Positions 33,663 to 43,004 are shown, numbered from the stretch's first letter. The stretch is DNA of 64,000 nucleotides from Chloroflexota bacterium (GCA_022821645.1 JAJEDE010000025.1:369907-433906), one strand, 5' to 3'. Notes: generated by a model from the sequence alone, not told the origin. Program-made: numbers and translations.

Positions 33663-34623
33663 CCTGTCCAAGCCGGTCGGCGCCATCGACCTTGGAGGGA
33701 CCAGCTTGCGTGCGGCCGTCGTCGATGTAAACGGCGGCATAACGGGCTTCGTAACCGGCGCTACAGAAGCGTCCCAGGGGCCCGATGCGGTGATTGATCG
33801 CATCGTTGCCGTGCTGTATGACGCACTGGCCCGCGCGTCCGTCCACGTCTCGGAACTCGTAGCCGTCGGGATAGGCGCCCCCGGGCCGCTCGACTGGGTC
33901 ACCGGCGTCATTCACGAGGCCCCCAACCTGCCGGGCTGGAAGGAAGTCCCATTGGCGGCGCGGGTTGCCGACGCCGTTGGTCTACCGGCATTCCTCGAAA
34001 ACGACGCCAATGCCGCTGCGCTGGCCGAGTGGAAGTACGGAGTTGCCCAGGGCGCCGACAACATGCTCTACATCACGGTCAGCACCGGCGTCGGCGGTGG
34101 CCTGATCCTGGACGGCGAACTCTGGCACGGCGCCTACGGCAGCGCCGGCGAATTCGGCCACATGACGGTCGATTTCGACGGTCCCCTCTGCGACTGCGGC
34201 AACCGAGGCTGCATCGAGGCCATCGCCGCCGGGCCCGATATCGCGGCCTGGGTCGGCGACCAGATTGCGGCGGGACATCCCAGCAGTCTCAGCGGCCAGG
34301 CCGGCCTCTCCGGGCGCGACGTGGTTGAAGCAGCCCGCCAGGGCGACGCCCTATCGATCAGCGCCCTGGAGCGCGCTGGACGCGCCGTCGGCTTTGGCGT
34401 CATCAACGTCGCGCACCTGGTCAACCTGGACACGGTCGTCGTCGGCGGCGGGATCGCCAATGCCGGCGATCTGCTCTTCGATCCGCTGCGGGCTACCGTC
34501 CACCAGCATCTCCTGGAGAGCACCGCGCCCACCCTGCGGCTCGAACCCTGGTCGCTCGGCGAAGACGTGGGACTACTTGGGGCGGCTGCCGCCGCTCGCT
34601 CGCGGCTGTTCGGTGGCTCCTAG
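33655..34623 (+). CDS. ROK-family sugar kinase (glucokinase-like)
   Basis: A 322-residue ROK kinase without the N-terminal helix-turn-helix found in ROK repressors, so an enzyme. The ATP motif AIDLGGTSLRAAVV is near the N-terminus. ENDANAAALAEW carries the catalytic Asp, and GEFGHMTV plus CDCGNRGCIEAI give the histidine and the C-x-C-G-x-x-G-C-x-E zinc motif of the family. It may act as glucokinase, feeding the pgi/zwf genes elsewhere in the window; other hexose or N-acetyl-hexosamine substrates are possible. The ATG overlaps the MFS gene by 8 bases. Its 3' end overlaps the convergent TolB-like gene by 51 bases. Confidence 0.9.
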   Translation: MPDLSKPVGAIDLGGTSLRAAVVDVNGGITGFVTGATEASQGPDAVIDRIVAVLYDALARASVHVSELVAVGIGAPGPLDWVTGVIHEAPNLPGWKEVPLAARVADAVGLPAFLENDANAAALAEWKYGVAQGADNMLYITVSTGVGGGLILDGELWHGAYGSAGEFGHMTVDFDGPLCDCGNRGCIEAIAAGPDIAAWVGDQIAAGHPSSLSGQAGLSGRDVVEAARQGDALSISALERAGRAVGFGVINVAHLVNLDTVVVGGGIANAGDLLFDPLRATVHQHLLESTAPTLRLEPWSLGEDVGLLGAAAAARSRLFGGS

Positions 34624-36150
34624 CGTATTGCCCCAGGCCGGCAGGTAGTCCGACGCCGGGTTGTCCGTGATCCGCTGGAGGTCCGTTCCGTCGAGCCGCA
34701 CGGTGTAGATCTCCCAGTTGGCGTCTCGATAGCTGGCAAAGGCGATCTTGGCGCCGTCGGGCGAGAACACCGGGTTCCAATCAGGCGCAGGGTGCGTGGT
34801 CAGGCGGACTTCGTTCGATCCGTCGGCATCGGCAACGAACACGTCAAAGGCATTGCCGATCCAGCGCGCGAACGTTATCCGCGAGCCATCCGGCGAGAAG
34901 GATGGGTCGCGGCCGCTGCTGATCACCTTGCGGGAACCAAGCGGATCGTCGAGGTCCACGGTGACAATGTCCGACCCGCTCGTAAAGATGATCTGTGAGC
35001 CGTCGGGCGACCACGCGGGATAGCAAAGAAACCCGGCTTGATCGCCGATGACCCGTTGCTCGGAACCGTCCGCGAGCATTGTGTAAATCTCGCTTTCGCC
35101 GCTTCGGGTGCTGGCAAACACCAGGCGCTCGCCGTCCGGTGACCACCAGGCCTCCCAGTCCGTGGCGGGCGAATTGGTGAGCTGTTGCGGATTGTCGCCA
35201 TCGCCGTCGGCCACAAAGACCTGGTAGCCCCCGCTGGCGAACGCCGAAAACGCGATCCGCTGCCCGTCCGGCGACCAATTCGGCCGGCTGGTTAACCCCC
35301 CGGATAGCGTGAGCTGCGTCAGGTCGGTGCCCGTCGGCGTCATCGTCCACAGGTTCCAGGCCCCGTCGCGGTTGCTCAGAAACGCCAGGAGTCCGGTCGT
35401 CCCGGCCAGCTTTGGATCGGGGATCGCCGCGACCGCCCCGGCCGGAATCATGCCGCCGTCCCGGTAGTCCAATCCGCTATGTGAGATGAGGACGCTGGGC
35501 GGGCTGACCGCCAGTTCGGAGTCCGGGCGCCACAGCCGGAAGACCGCACCCTGCGCCCGCAGCACCACAAGGCCGTCGCGGTCTTCGACGACTATCGGCA
35601 GACCATACGTATCCAGCCAGCGGTCGTTACGAAACCAGCGGCGCTCGATCTCCGGAAAACGCTCCAGGATCTCCAGTCGCTCCGCTGTCACGTCGTCGAA
35701 CGAGCGGCCGTTCGCCGCCACTGCGTTCGGCGGAGACGGGACGCCACGCGCGTTTTTCAGCCAGGGATCGCGTCCGGCCTGGCTGAGCGCGTCGTAGACA
35801 TGTACGAACGTCACCCCATCGACCACGGTCCACTGCAGGACAGCCTTCTGAAACGCCTGGAACGTCTGTGGACCTGCCGACCAGCGGTTGGAGATCGGGT
35901 AGCCAAGCCGTCGAACACCACCGGCTGACTGGAAGAACGTCCAAAACGGAATGTCGTGGTTGTCGGTCACTTCGTAGCCAAGACCATCGCCGGGGCCAGC
36001 CTGCGAGTAGAACCAGCCGGTGGCAGTGGCCGAGTCCGGCGGCGACTCGGCATGCGCAAGCCCGGCGGGGGCGAGAAACGTCCCGCCCAGGACCGTCAGC
36101 ACCAGTGCCACGGTCCGAATGACCCGCTGGCGCCTTGCTGGAGTCGGCAT
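34573..36150 (-). CDS. Exported TolB-like beta-propeller protein
   Basis: A 525-residue protein from the ATG at 36150, whose N-terminus reads as a signal peptide: basic MPTPARRQRVIR, hydrophobic TVALVLTVLGGTFLAPAG and an AHAES cleavage-like site. Longer in-frame starts would bury this signal and are rejected. The central part (about 80-250) is a non-repeat domain containing GYEVTDNHDIPFWTFF and RRLGYPISNRW-type motifs seen in exported Chloroflexota proteins. The C-terminal half is a WD40-like/TolB propeller with repeated W-S-P-D-G and F-S-P-D-G units (for example NWSPDGQRIAFSA, WWSPDGERLVFAS, VFSPDGAKIAFAS). No Tol-Pal genes are nearby, so this is not a TolB orthologue. Its last 51 bases overlap the ROK gene tail to tail. 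Confidence 0.85.
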   Translation of the reverse strand: MPTPARRQRVIRTVALVLTVLGGTFLAPAGLAHAESPPDSATATGWFYSQAGPGDGLGYEVTDNHDIPFWTFFQSAGGVRRLGYPISNRWSAGPQTFQAFQKAVLQWTVVDGVTFVHVYDALSQAGRDPWLKNARGVPSPPNAVAANGRSFDDVTAERLEILERFPEIERRWFRNDRWLDTYGLPIVVEDRDGLVVLRAQGAVFRLWRPDSELAVSPPSVLISHSGLDYRDGGMIPAGAVAAIPDPKLAGTTGLLAFLSNRDGAWNLWTMTPTGTDLTQLTLSGGLTSRPNWSPDGQRIAFSAFASGGYQVFVADGDGDNPQQLTNSPATDWEAWWSPDGERLVFASTRSGESEIYTMLADGSEQRVIGDQAGFLCYPAWSPDGSQIIFTSGSDIVTVDLDDPLGSRKVISSGRDPSFSPDGSRITFARWIGNAFDVFVADADGSNEVRLTTHPAPDWNPVFSPDGAKIAFASYRDANWEIYTVRLDGTDLQRITDNPASDYLPAWGNTLGATEQPRASGGSRPK

Positions 36151-36290
36151 GGGCGGAACAGACCCTGGGGATGGCGGCGGGCACTGTAGCCCACCCCTAC
36201 GATCTCGAATGTAATGCGACTTCGCTTTCATGCAAGAATTGGCCCCGCATCCGCGCGGGCACGTCAGCTTTCCCCAGGTAGGTAGCCTCA

Positions 36291-37133
36291 ATGGCCGAAT
36301 ATGTGAATCCAGATGTCCTCGTCGACACCGATTGGGTCGCCGCCCACGGCGACGACGACAACGTTCGCCTGGTCGAGGTGGACGTCGACACGTCCTCGTA
36401 CGACTCCGGGCACATTCCCGGCGCCGTGGGTTGGAACTGGGAAACCCAGCTTTCCGACGGCATCCGGCGTGACATCGCCACGCCGGAACAGTGGAAGGAG
36501 TTGCTGGAAAGCTCCGGCATCGCCGCCGATACCCACGTCATCCTCTACGGCGACAACAACAACTGGTTCGCCGCCTTTGCCTACTGGCAGTTCAAGATGG
36601 GCGGCCACGAGCGCGTAAGTCTGATGAACGGCGGCCGGCTCAAGTGGGAGCAGGAAGGTCGCGAATTGACCACGGACCCAACCGAAGTTGAGTCCACCAC
36701 CTATGAGGCGGGTGAGGCCGACCCGTCCTTGCGCATCCTGCAGCCCGACGTCCGCGCCGCGCTTGGCGACGGCTCCACCGTGCTGGTCGACGTGCGTTCG
36801 CCCGCCGAGTTCACTGGCGAGATCCTGGCTCCGCCGGGCCTGCAGGAACTGTCACAGCGCGGCGGACACATTCCCGGCGCTGACAACGTTCCGTGGCTGA
36901 CCGCGGTCAACGAAGCCGACGGCACCTTCAAGTCCGCCGATGAACTGCAGGAGATCTATGGTCCGCTCGGTGCAACCGGTGATGCACCCGTCATCACCTA
37001 CTGCCGAATCGGCGAGCGCTCCGCCCACACCTGGTTCGCGCTGCACGAACTGCTTGGGGTCGGCAACGTCCGCAATTACGACGGTTCCTGGACCGAGTGG
37101 GGCTCGATGATCGGCCAGCCGATCGAGCGCTAG
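36291..37133 (+). CDS. Thiosulfate/3-mercaptopyruvate sulfurtransferase (tandem rhodanese)
   Basis: A 280-residue protein with two rhodanese domains. The N-terminal domain (about 1-125) has SSYDSGHIPGAV but no catalytic cysteine and is structural. The C-terminal domain (about 150-275) contains VLVDVRSPAEF and the active loop CRIGERS, with catalytic Cys238. The loop sequence (C-R-x-G-x-R-S) is closer to thiosulfate sulfurtransferases than to the CGSGVTA-type mercaptopyruvate enzymes. It transfers a sulfane sulfur to cyanide or another thiophilic acceptor. AGGTAGG lies upstream of the ATG. The gene is flanked by divergent and convergent neighbours, so it is probably monocistronic. Confidence 0.92.
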   Translation: MAEYVNPDVLVDTDWVAAHGDDDNVRLVEVDVDTSSYDSGHIPGAVGWNWETQLSDGIRRDIATPEQWKELLESSGIAADTHVILYGDNNNWFAAFAYWQFKMGGHERVSLMNGGRLKWEQEGRELTTDPTEVESTTYEAGEADPSLRILQPDVRAALGDGSTVLVDVRSPAEFTGEILAPPGLQELSQRGGHIPGADNVPWLTAVNEADGTFKSADELQEIYGPLGATGDAPVITYCRIGERSAHTWFALHELLGVGNVRNYDGSWTEWGSMIGQPIER

Positions 37134-37157
37134 CCCGCGCGGGTCGGCTGCGACTCC

Positions 37158-38759
37158 CTAGGCGTCCAGCCCGACCTGTGCGAGGTCTATCGCGCCGGTT
37201 ACCGGCTCGATGCCGAACGCGCTCACGCTCGGCTTGAGCAAGAAAGCCGACGCATGGTGGCCGATGGCAATGGCCGGCGCCTCGGCTTCCAGTAAGGCTT
37301 CGGCGGCTGCGTAGGCCGTGCGCTGAGCCTCCGGGTCCGTGCTTGCCGCCGCCGTGTCCAGATGCTGGTCAAACTCGGCATTCGCCCAGCCTGATCGGAA
37401 GAAGTCCACCTCCGATCGCCACAGATCATCCAGCCAGTTGGATGGGTGGCGGTACTCGGACGTCCAGCCCGCGCGGTAGGCGTCGAAATCGCCGGGCGCA
37501 TTCGAGAAGTCCAGGAAGTCGCGCCACTCGCGCACGTCGGGTTGGACGTCCAGGCCAAGGGCATCGCTCCACACCGTGGTTAATTCGGCGGCAAGCCGAT
37601 CCCACTGGTCCGTGCGGTGGTAGGTAAGGCGCAGCGGCGGCAGGCCTTCACCGTTGGGGAATCCGGCGCCGGCCAGCAGCGCTCGTGCCTCGTCAACCCC
37701 CGCTGCGGGGTTGGACTCGGCCGCCAGGATGGTTGGAGGTGTCAGGCGCCGCGCCGGAAGCGTGGGCTCATCAAACACGGCGGCGGTCAGGGCCTCCCGG
37801 TCGAGTGCCAGCGACAGCGCCCGTCGAACGTCCGCCGAGTCCCACGGCGCCTTGCGCGTGTTGAACACGATGAACCAGGTGCCGGCCCGCGCGAAGAGCC
37901 GCACCTGCGGTCGCAGGTCCGCATTGGCCAGCGCCGATCGATAGTCCGAGCCACTCACGCTGGCGGCGTGCGTCGGACTTGCGTGAAAGTCCTGGAGCCG
38001 CGAGTCGGCCGATCGAGGAAACCTGACCACAACGTCGTCAAACGCCGGCGGCGTGGGTCCGCCGTAGTGTTCGTTGCGGTGCAGCGTCATGCCCAGACTG
38101 CGATCCCATTGCGCCAGTTTGTACGGCCCATTGCTGCGAATCCGGATCGGCTCGGTCCACGATGCCCCGGTGCCTTCAATCTCGGCGCGCGGCAGCGGTG
38201 CGAACGTCGAAGTCGCTACCCGGGCCAGGAATCCCGGCGTCGGTGCGTCAAGATGCACTCGCAGCGTTGATGTGTCCGGGGCCCGAACCTCCGGCGCCTC
38301 CCGGTTGCGGCCGCCGCCGGCATAGCTCTCTGCCCCTCGGATCGGGAACAAGAGGTAGTTGAACGTCGCGCCCAACTCCGGCGCCAGGTTGCGTCGCCAC
38401 GACCAGACAAAGTCGTCGGAAGAGACCGCCTCACCCGACGTCCAGCGACCGTTCGCCGAAAGACTGAACTGATAGGCATGCCCCGCGTCGGTGATCTGCC
38501 AGGAGTCGGCCGCGGCCGGGCGCGGCGCGCCGCCCTCACCCACGCGCACCAGTGGCTCGAACAGGGCATCCGCGATCGTCGCTTCGGGCGGCTGCGCGAC
38601 CAACGCCGGGTCGATCGTCGCAGGCTCGTCCAGGAGAAGTTCGAGGCGCCGCCCGTCGTTGCCGCCCGTCTCCGACCCGGGAACATCGCACGAAGCGACG
38701 GCCGCCAGCGCAATACCGCTGCCGGCCATCCGCACAAACCGTCGGCGGTTCAGCGGCAC
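37158..38759 (-). CDS. Extracellular solute-binding protein, family 5 (peptide/nickel type)
   Basis: A 533-residue periplasmic or lipid-anchored binding protein of ABC importers. The N-terminus has a twin-arginine-like NRRRFVRM, a hydrophobic segment and a lipobox-like LAAVASC, so a lipoprotein is likely. Family features are PATIDPALVA, FEPLVRVGEGG and the block DSWQITDAGHAYQFSLSANGRWTSGEAVSSDDFVWSW in parts. It starts at GTG, 4 bases after the stop of another family-5 binding protein. No permease or ATPase gene is next to either, so the partner transporter must be encoded elsewhere. Ligand unknown. Confidence 0.9.
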   Translation of the reverse strand: MPLNRRRFVRMAGSGIALAAVASCDVPGSETGGNDGRRLELLLDEPATIDPALVAQPPEATIADALFEPLVRVGEGGAPRPAAADSWQITDAGHAYQFSLSANGRWTSGEAVSSDDFVWSWRRNLAPELGATFNYLLFPIRGAESYAGGGRNREAPEVRAPDTSTLRVHLDAPTPGFLARVATSTFAPLPRAEIEGTGASWTEPIRIRSNGPYKLAQWDRSLGMTLHRNEHYGGPTPPAFDDVVVRFPRSADSRLQDFHASPTHAASVSGSDYRSALANADLRPQVRLFARAGTWFIVFNTRKAPWDSADVRRALSLALDREALTAAVFDEPTLPARRLTPPTILAAESNPAAGVDEARALLAGAGFPNGEGLPPLRLTYHRTDQWDRLAAELTTVWSDALGLDVQPDVREWRDFLDFSNAPGDFDAYRAGWTSEYRHPSNWLDDLWRSEVDFFRSGWANAEFDQHLDTAAASTDPEAQRTAYAAAEALLEAEAPAIAIGHHASAFLLKPSVSAFGIEPVTGAIDLAQVGLDA

Positions 38760-38763
38760 GGCG

Positions 38764-40377
38764 CTAGTTGGTGATGGTCAGTTCGGTCAGCCATTCGCGA
38801 GTCATCGGACGTCCGACGTAGCCTTCCACCCAGGGCTGCACGAGTTCGTGCGACACATAGAACATAAGCGGAATCAGCACCCCTTGCGAGATCACTCGAT
38901 CTTCGATGGCCCCGTAGAGATCCAGTCGCTCCTCGTCGGTCGCGGCGAGGCGCGCCTTCCCGATGAGATCGTCGACGATCGCGTCGGAATAGCGCCACGA
39001 ATTGTCCGGACGATCCGACCCAAACAGCTCGTCGGTGAAATTGGAGGCGTCGGGAAAGTCCGCGGACCACCCCAGGAGAAATGCCTGGACGTCGTGGTCC
39101 GGGTCATCCAGGGTCTCCACCAGATCGTTGAATGAGCGCACCTCAATAACTACGTCCAGGCCCAGATCCGTTCGCCAGGGATCGATGACGAACTCGAGGA
39201 ATGGACTGCCGGAAAGGCCTTCCCCAGGCGCTACGACGGTAATCCGCGGCACGGCGTCGGCGCTGCCGTAGCGTGACTCTCTCAGCTCCGCCGCAGCTGC
39301 CGTGAGGTCAAACGAAAGTCCCTCAAAGTCGGGCCGATGGCCCGGCAAGCCCGGAGGAATCACGCCGCTGGCCTCTCGCTGCGTGCCGGTCAGCACCACC
39401 TCGTTGATGAATGCACGATCTGTCGCCAGCGCCAGGGCCCTCCGCACGTGCTCGTCGTCCAATGGCGCAAGTGTCGTGTTGAACCCGACGTAGTGGAACG
39501 CCAGGTCTGGTGTGCTCAGCAGGTGCCCGCTACGCGGCTCATAGGGATCCCGAAACCGGTCCAGGTCCGATCCGCCAATGGCGACGAGGTCAAGCGCGTC
39601 GCTCTCGTACAACAACAGGTCCTCGCCCACGTCCAGCTGAATAAACTCCACCACCGCTGGCCCACCCGACAACCAGGTGGCGGTGGCGGCGCGCCGCAGC
39701 GTGATGCGTGATTCCGGCTGCCACTCCTCGAGCCTGTACGGCCCGGAGCCATTCGGCGATCGCCACCAGTCGTGGCCGCGCGCGACGTTGTGGCGATCAA
39801 CGACCAGGGTCGGACCCGCGCTCAGCTTGCTCGGAAAAAATGCAAGCGGTGATGTGAGCGTGATTTCGAGTTGGCGCGATCCAACGACGCGCAACCCTGA
39901 GACAGAGGCTGCCTCGCCGGTCGCATACGCCGCCGCCCCCTGGATGTCCGCCAGAAACACAGGTCCTGACAGCGAGCCGGTCTCGCGACTGAGGGCGCGA
40001 GTCCACGACCACTGCACATCCGCCGCGGTGAGCTGTCGGCCGTCGTGGAACTTCGCCTCGGGACGAATCGTGAACGTGTAGATCAGACCGTCCGAACTCA
40101 CCGTCCAACCCGAAGCCAGGTCGGGACTCACTGACAGATCCGGACCGATTCGCGTCAGTCCGGCGAATATCTCCTGGACGTATCCGGCAGTCCCCGTGTC
40201 ACGTACATGCGCGGGATCGAGGGTGACCGGCTCGGAGCCTTCAATTCGAAGCGTGCCATACGCCGCCGGCTTGGATGGACCGGCGTCACCGCCCCCGAAA
40301 AAGACCAGCCCCAGCGCGAGCGCGGCAACCAACAACAGCAGGCGAACAGGGCGTCGCCTGCCGCGGGCCTCAGGCAC
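38764..40377 (-). CDS. Extracellular solute-binding protein, family 5 (peptide/nickel type)
   Basis: A 537-residue family-5 solute-binding protein. A basic start (PEARGRRRPVR) is followed by LLLLVAALALGLVFFGGG, a signal or anchor segment without a clear lipobox cysteine. The signature region is EPVTLDPAHVRDTGTAGYVQ and LIYTFTIRPEAKFHDGRQLTAADVQWSW. It is paralogous to the downstream binding protein. Its start overlaps the NUDIX gene by 8 bases, so four genes (dcd, NUDIX, two binding proteins) may form one transcript. Peptide import is the usual role, but some relatives bind sugars or metals. Confidence 0.9.
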   Translation of the reverse strand: MPEARGRRRPVRLLLLVAALALGLVFFGGGDAGPSKPAAYGTLRIEGSEPVTLDPAHVRDTGTAGYVQEIFAGLTRIGPDLSVSPDLASGWTVSSDGLIYTFTIRPEAKFHDGRQLTAADVQWSWTRALSRETGSLSGPVFLADIQGAAAYATGEAASVSGLRVVGSRQLEITLTSPLAFFPSKLSAGPTLVVDRHNVARGHDWWRSPNGSGPYRLEEWQPESRITLRRAATATWLSGGPAVVEFIQLDVGEDLLLYESDALDLVAIGGSDLDRFRDPYEPRSGHLLSTPDLAFHYVGFNTTLAPLDDEHVRRALALATDRAFINEVVLTGTQREASGVIPPGLPGHRPDFEGLSFDLTAAAAELRESRYGSADAVPRITVVAPGEGLSGSPFLEFVIDPWRTDLGLDVVIEVRSFNDLVETLDDPDHDVQAFLLGWSADFPDASNFTDELFGSDRPDNSWRYSDAIVDDLIGKARLAATDEERLDLYGAIEDRVISQGVLIPLMFYVSHELVQPWVEGYVGRPMTREWLTELTITN

Positions 40378-40855
40378 CCGCGCTCCCTGGGTCAGTGCGA
40401 CTCAGCAGGTCCTCTGCGCGCAGCATGATCGTGCGCTCGTTCACGTGATGCAGCATGCGCACGGCGTCCGGCATCGGGACCCAGCGCGCTTCCACGTGCT
40501 CGGCCGGGTCGGGACGAATGTTCCCGCCGGTGGATCGCAGCAGGTACTGGTGAACGACTTTCGGTACGAATCCTGTCCACAGGTCCGGCCGAACTTCGTA
40601 GCGAATCTCGCCAAGGTCGTCCACCACTTCGCCCACGATGCCGGTTTCCTCCAGCACCTCGCGTACGGCTGCGTCTTTCGGCGCCTCGCCGGGCTCAACA
40701 GCGCCCTTGGGCAACACCCAGGCCCCACGCTGCGTCTGGACCACGGCCACCTGTACCTGGCCGTTCTTTCGGCGATAAATCACGCCCCCCGACGATTCAA
40801 GGAACGGTTCCTCACTGCCGGTGGCTGCTACGGACTGATCGGCGGCTTCTGCCAT
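40370..40855 (-). CDS. NUDIX hydrolase
   Basis: A 161-residue NUDIX enzyme hydrolysing a nucleoside diphosphate linked to another group. The NUDIX box is complete: GAVEPGEAPKDAAVREVLEETGIV, residues 51-74, with the R-E-x-x-E-E metal-binding core. SGGVIYRRKNGQVQVAVV and GAWVLPKG before it are normal for Ap4A-hydrolase or MutT-like members. The C-terminal helices contain HVEARWVPMPDAVRMLHH. It lies 9 bases downstream of dcd, suggesting nucleotide-pool cleaning, although diadenosine polyphosphate hydrolysis is equally plausible. Confidence 0.9.
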   Translation of the reverse strand: MAEAADQSVAATGSEEPFLESSGGVIYRRKNGQVQVAVVQTQRGAWVLPKGAVEPGEAPKDAAVREVLEETGIVGEVVDDLGEIRYEVRPDLWTGFVPKVVHQYLLRSTGGNIRPDPAEHVEARWVPMPDAVRMLHHVNERTIMLRAEDLLSRTDPGSAGA

Positions 40856-40864
40856 GGGTTTCTC

Positions 40865-41449
40865 CTAAACAGTGCGGGCGTCGCGAAAGGCGAAGCCAAG
40901 GTGCGACCTGCTGGGCGTAGAGCCATGCTGGTCTTGATACTTGCTGTCGAGGCCCGGCGAGCCATACGGGCGTTCCGCTGGGCTCGTGAGCCGCATTACC
41001 GAGAGTTGGCTGACCCGCATGCCGGGCCAAAGCAAGATGGGCAAGTTCGCGTGATTCGAAAGCTCTAGCGTCAAACTGCCGCGAAAGCCGGGATCCACGT
41101 AGCCGGCAGTGCTGTGCACCATCAATCCAAGCCGTCCCAGCGAACTTTTCCCCTCAATGCGTCCTACCAGGTCGTCGGGCATGCGGATGGTCTCCACGGT
41201 GCCGCCGAGCACAAATTCGCCGGGATGCAGGACAAAACTGGAGCCGGCCGCCACGTCCACTTCCTCGGTGAGGTCAGGCTGACTCAGCTTCGGATCGATG
41301 TGTGTCTCGGTCTGATTCACAAAAACTCGGAAAACAGACCCAAGACGCAGGTCGATGCTCGAAGGCTGGATCGCGGTTTCGTCGAGCGGGTTTACTTCCA
41401 GACGGCCTGACGCGATCGCCTCGCGTAGAGCCCGATCGCTCAGGACCAC
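40865..41449 (-). CDS. dcd: dCTP deaminase
   Basis: A 194-residue dCTP deaminase-family enzyme, making dUTP (or dUMP in bifunctional forms) from dCTP. It begins VVLSDRALREAIASG, and the GTG at 41449 is chosen because AAAGGGGGGCGA precedes it and longer frames add 50 non-homologous residues. Conserved blocks are IQPSSIDLRLGSVFRVF, FVLHPGEFVLGGT, the substrate loop EGKSSLGRLGLMVHSTAG and YVDPGFRGSLTLEL carrying the catalytic Glu. Mono- and bifunctional forms cannot be separated by eye. The gene diverges from glpK across 82 bases. Confidence 0.93.
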   Translation of the reverse strand: MVLSDRALREAIASGRLEVNPLDETAIQPSSIDLRLGSVFRVFVNQTETHIDPKLSQPDLTEEVDVAAGSSFVLHPGEFVLGGTVETIRMPDDLVGRIEGKSSLGRLGLMVHSTAGYVDPGFRGSLTLELSNHANLPILLWPGMRVSQLSVMRLTSPAERPYGSPGLDSKYQDQHGSTPSRSHLGFAFRDARTV

Positions 41450-41531
41450 TCGCCCCCCTTTGCGCCCCACCTGGGCGCGCGGGCCCGATGCTACCGTACG
41501 CCTGCCGTCCGAGCCTTTCGATCGCCCCTCC

Positions 41532-43004
41532 GTGATTCTCGCTATCGACCAGGGGACCACGGGCACCACGACGCTCGTAGTCGATGAACGCGCCCGCATC
41601 GTCGGTCGAGGCTATGCGCCGGTGACCCAGAGCTACCCGCGGCCCGGCTGGGTGGAACACGATCCCCGCCAGATTTGGGACGGCGTACAGCGCAGTGTGC
41701 GTCAGGTCTTGGAAGCAGCCCGCCTCGAAACCGTTGAGGCCATCGGGATTACCAATCAGCGTGAGACCGCCGTTGCCTGGGATGCCGCCTCCCTTGAACC
41801 TCTCTCGACCGCCATCGTCTGGCAGGACGTCCGTACCGCGCCTGACATGACCGACCTGGAAGCCCGCGGCCTGGGAGACGACATCCGAACGGCAACCGGC
41901 CTGCGTCTCAGCCCGTACTTCAGCGCCGGCAAGTTCGCCTGGATGCTCAAGCACGTTCCTGAAGTCGCCGCGGCGCGTGCCGCCGGGCGTCTGCGCTTCG
42001 GAACCGTGGACGCCTGGCTGATTGCCCGCCTGTCGGGCGGCGCGCACGTCTCCGAGGCCACCAACGCCTCCCGGACCCTGCTCATGGACGTGGAGACCGG
42101 TTGCTGGTCGGACGACATGCTCCAGCTGTTCGGAGTCCCCGCGCAGTCCCTGCCCGAGATCGTGCCCTCGATCGGCCGGTGTGCCGTCGCCGGCGCCGAT
42201 GCCCCGATTGCCGCGGGAACACCCATCAGCGGCATTGCCGGCGACCAGCAGGCCGCCCTTTTCGGCCACCTCGGCGTGTCGTCCGGCGCCGCCAAGGTGA
42301 CTTACGGCACCGGATGCTTCCTCCTCCAGCACGCCGGGGCCTCGCGCCCGCCGGGCATTGACCATCTGCTGACCACCGTCGCGCTGGGGCAGCCGGACGG
42401 CCTGACCTACGCCTACGAGGGCAGCGTGTTCACCGGCGGAGCCCTGGTGCAGTGGCTGCGTGATGAATTGAGCCTGATCGAGTCCGCGCCCGAGATTGAG
42501 GCGCTGGCGAGATCGGTCAGCGACTCCGGTGGTGCGGTCGTGGTTCCCGCCTTCACCGGCCTTGGCGCGCCCTACTGGGACCCCAACGCCCGCGGCGCAA
42601 TCCTGGGCCTCACCCGCGGTGTCAGCGCTCCCCACCTGGCCCGAGCCGCTCTGGAAGCCATCGTGCACCAGGTTCAGGATGTCCTGGATCTCATGCCCGC
42701 GCTCACCGGACCGCTGCTCGTGGACGGCGGCGCCGCGGCCAACGACCTGCTCCTGCAACTGCAGGCCTCCAGTGCTGCCCGTACTGTTGCCCGACCTTCG
42801 GATATCGAAACCACCGCGCTTGGCGCGGCGTACCTGGCCGGCCTGGCCGAAGGCGTCTGGTCCAGTCTGGACGAACTGCGCTCGCTCCGCCCCGCACCTG
42901 CGCTCTTCGAATCCGGCTTGGAGACCCTTTCCATCGATCGCCCCACCTGGCGCCGCGCCGTTCAGCGCACCCGCGGCTGGGCCGCGACTCCGAATTACGC
43001 ATGA
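41532..43004 (+). CDS. glpK: Glycerol kinase
   Basis: A 490-residue FGGY-family kinase converting glycerol to glycerol-3-phosphate. The GTG at 41532 gives MILAIDQGTTGTTTLVVD, the expected start; longer frames overlap the divergent dcd gene. GlpK-specific features are ITNQRETAVAWD, IVWQDVRT, SPYFSAGKFAWML, GIAGDQQAALFGH, KVTYGTGCFLLQHAG and PAFTGLGAPYWD. It also has DGGAAANDLLLQLQA, the second FGGY signature (usually DGG-x-x-N-x-x-x-x-Q). The TIM-barrel gene follows 13 bases later. No glycerol facilitator or GlpD is in the window. Confidence 0.95.
   Translation: MILAIDQGTTGTTTLVVDERARIVGRGYAPVTQSYPRPGWVEHDPRQIWDGVQRSVRQVLEAARLETVEAIGITNQRETAVAWDAASLEPLSTAIVWQDVRTAPDMTDLEARGLGDDIRTATGLRLSPYFSAGKFAWMLKHVPEVAAARAAGRLRFGTVDAWLIARLSGGAHVSEATNASRTLLMDVETGCWSDDMLQLFGVPAQSLPEIVPSIGRCAVAGADAPIAAGTPISGIAGDQQAALFGHLGVSSGAAKVTYGTGCFLLQHAGASRPPGIDHLLTTVALGQPDGLTYAYEGSVFTGGALVQWLRDELSLIESAPEIEALARSVSDSGGAVVVPAFTGLGAPYWDPNARGAILGLTRGVSAPHLARAALEAIVHQVQDVLDLMPALTGPLLVDGGAAANDLLLQLQASSAARTVARPSDIETTALGAAYLAGLAEGVWSSLDELRSLRPAPALFESGLETLSIDRPTWRRAVQRTRGWAATPNYA

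Noticed and set aside
34573..36150. Annotation as TolB of the Tol-Pal system
   Set aside because: Only the propeller repeats match; there is an extra N-terminal domain and no tol/pal genes.
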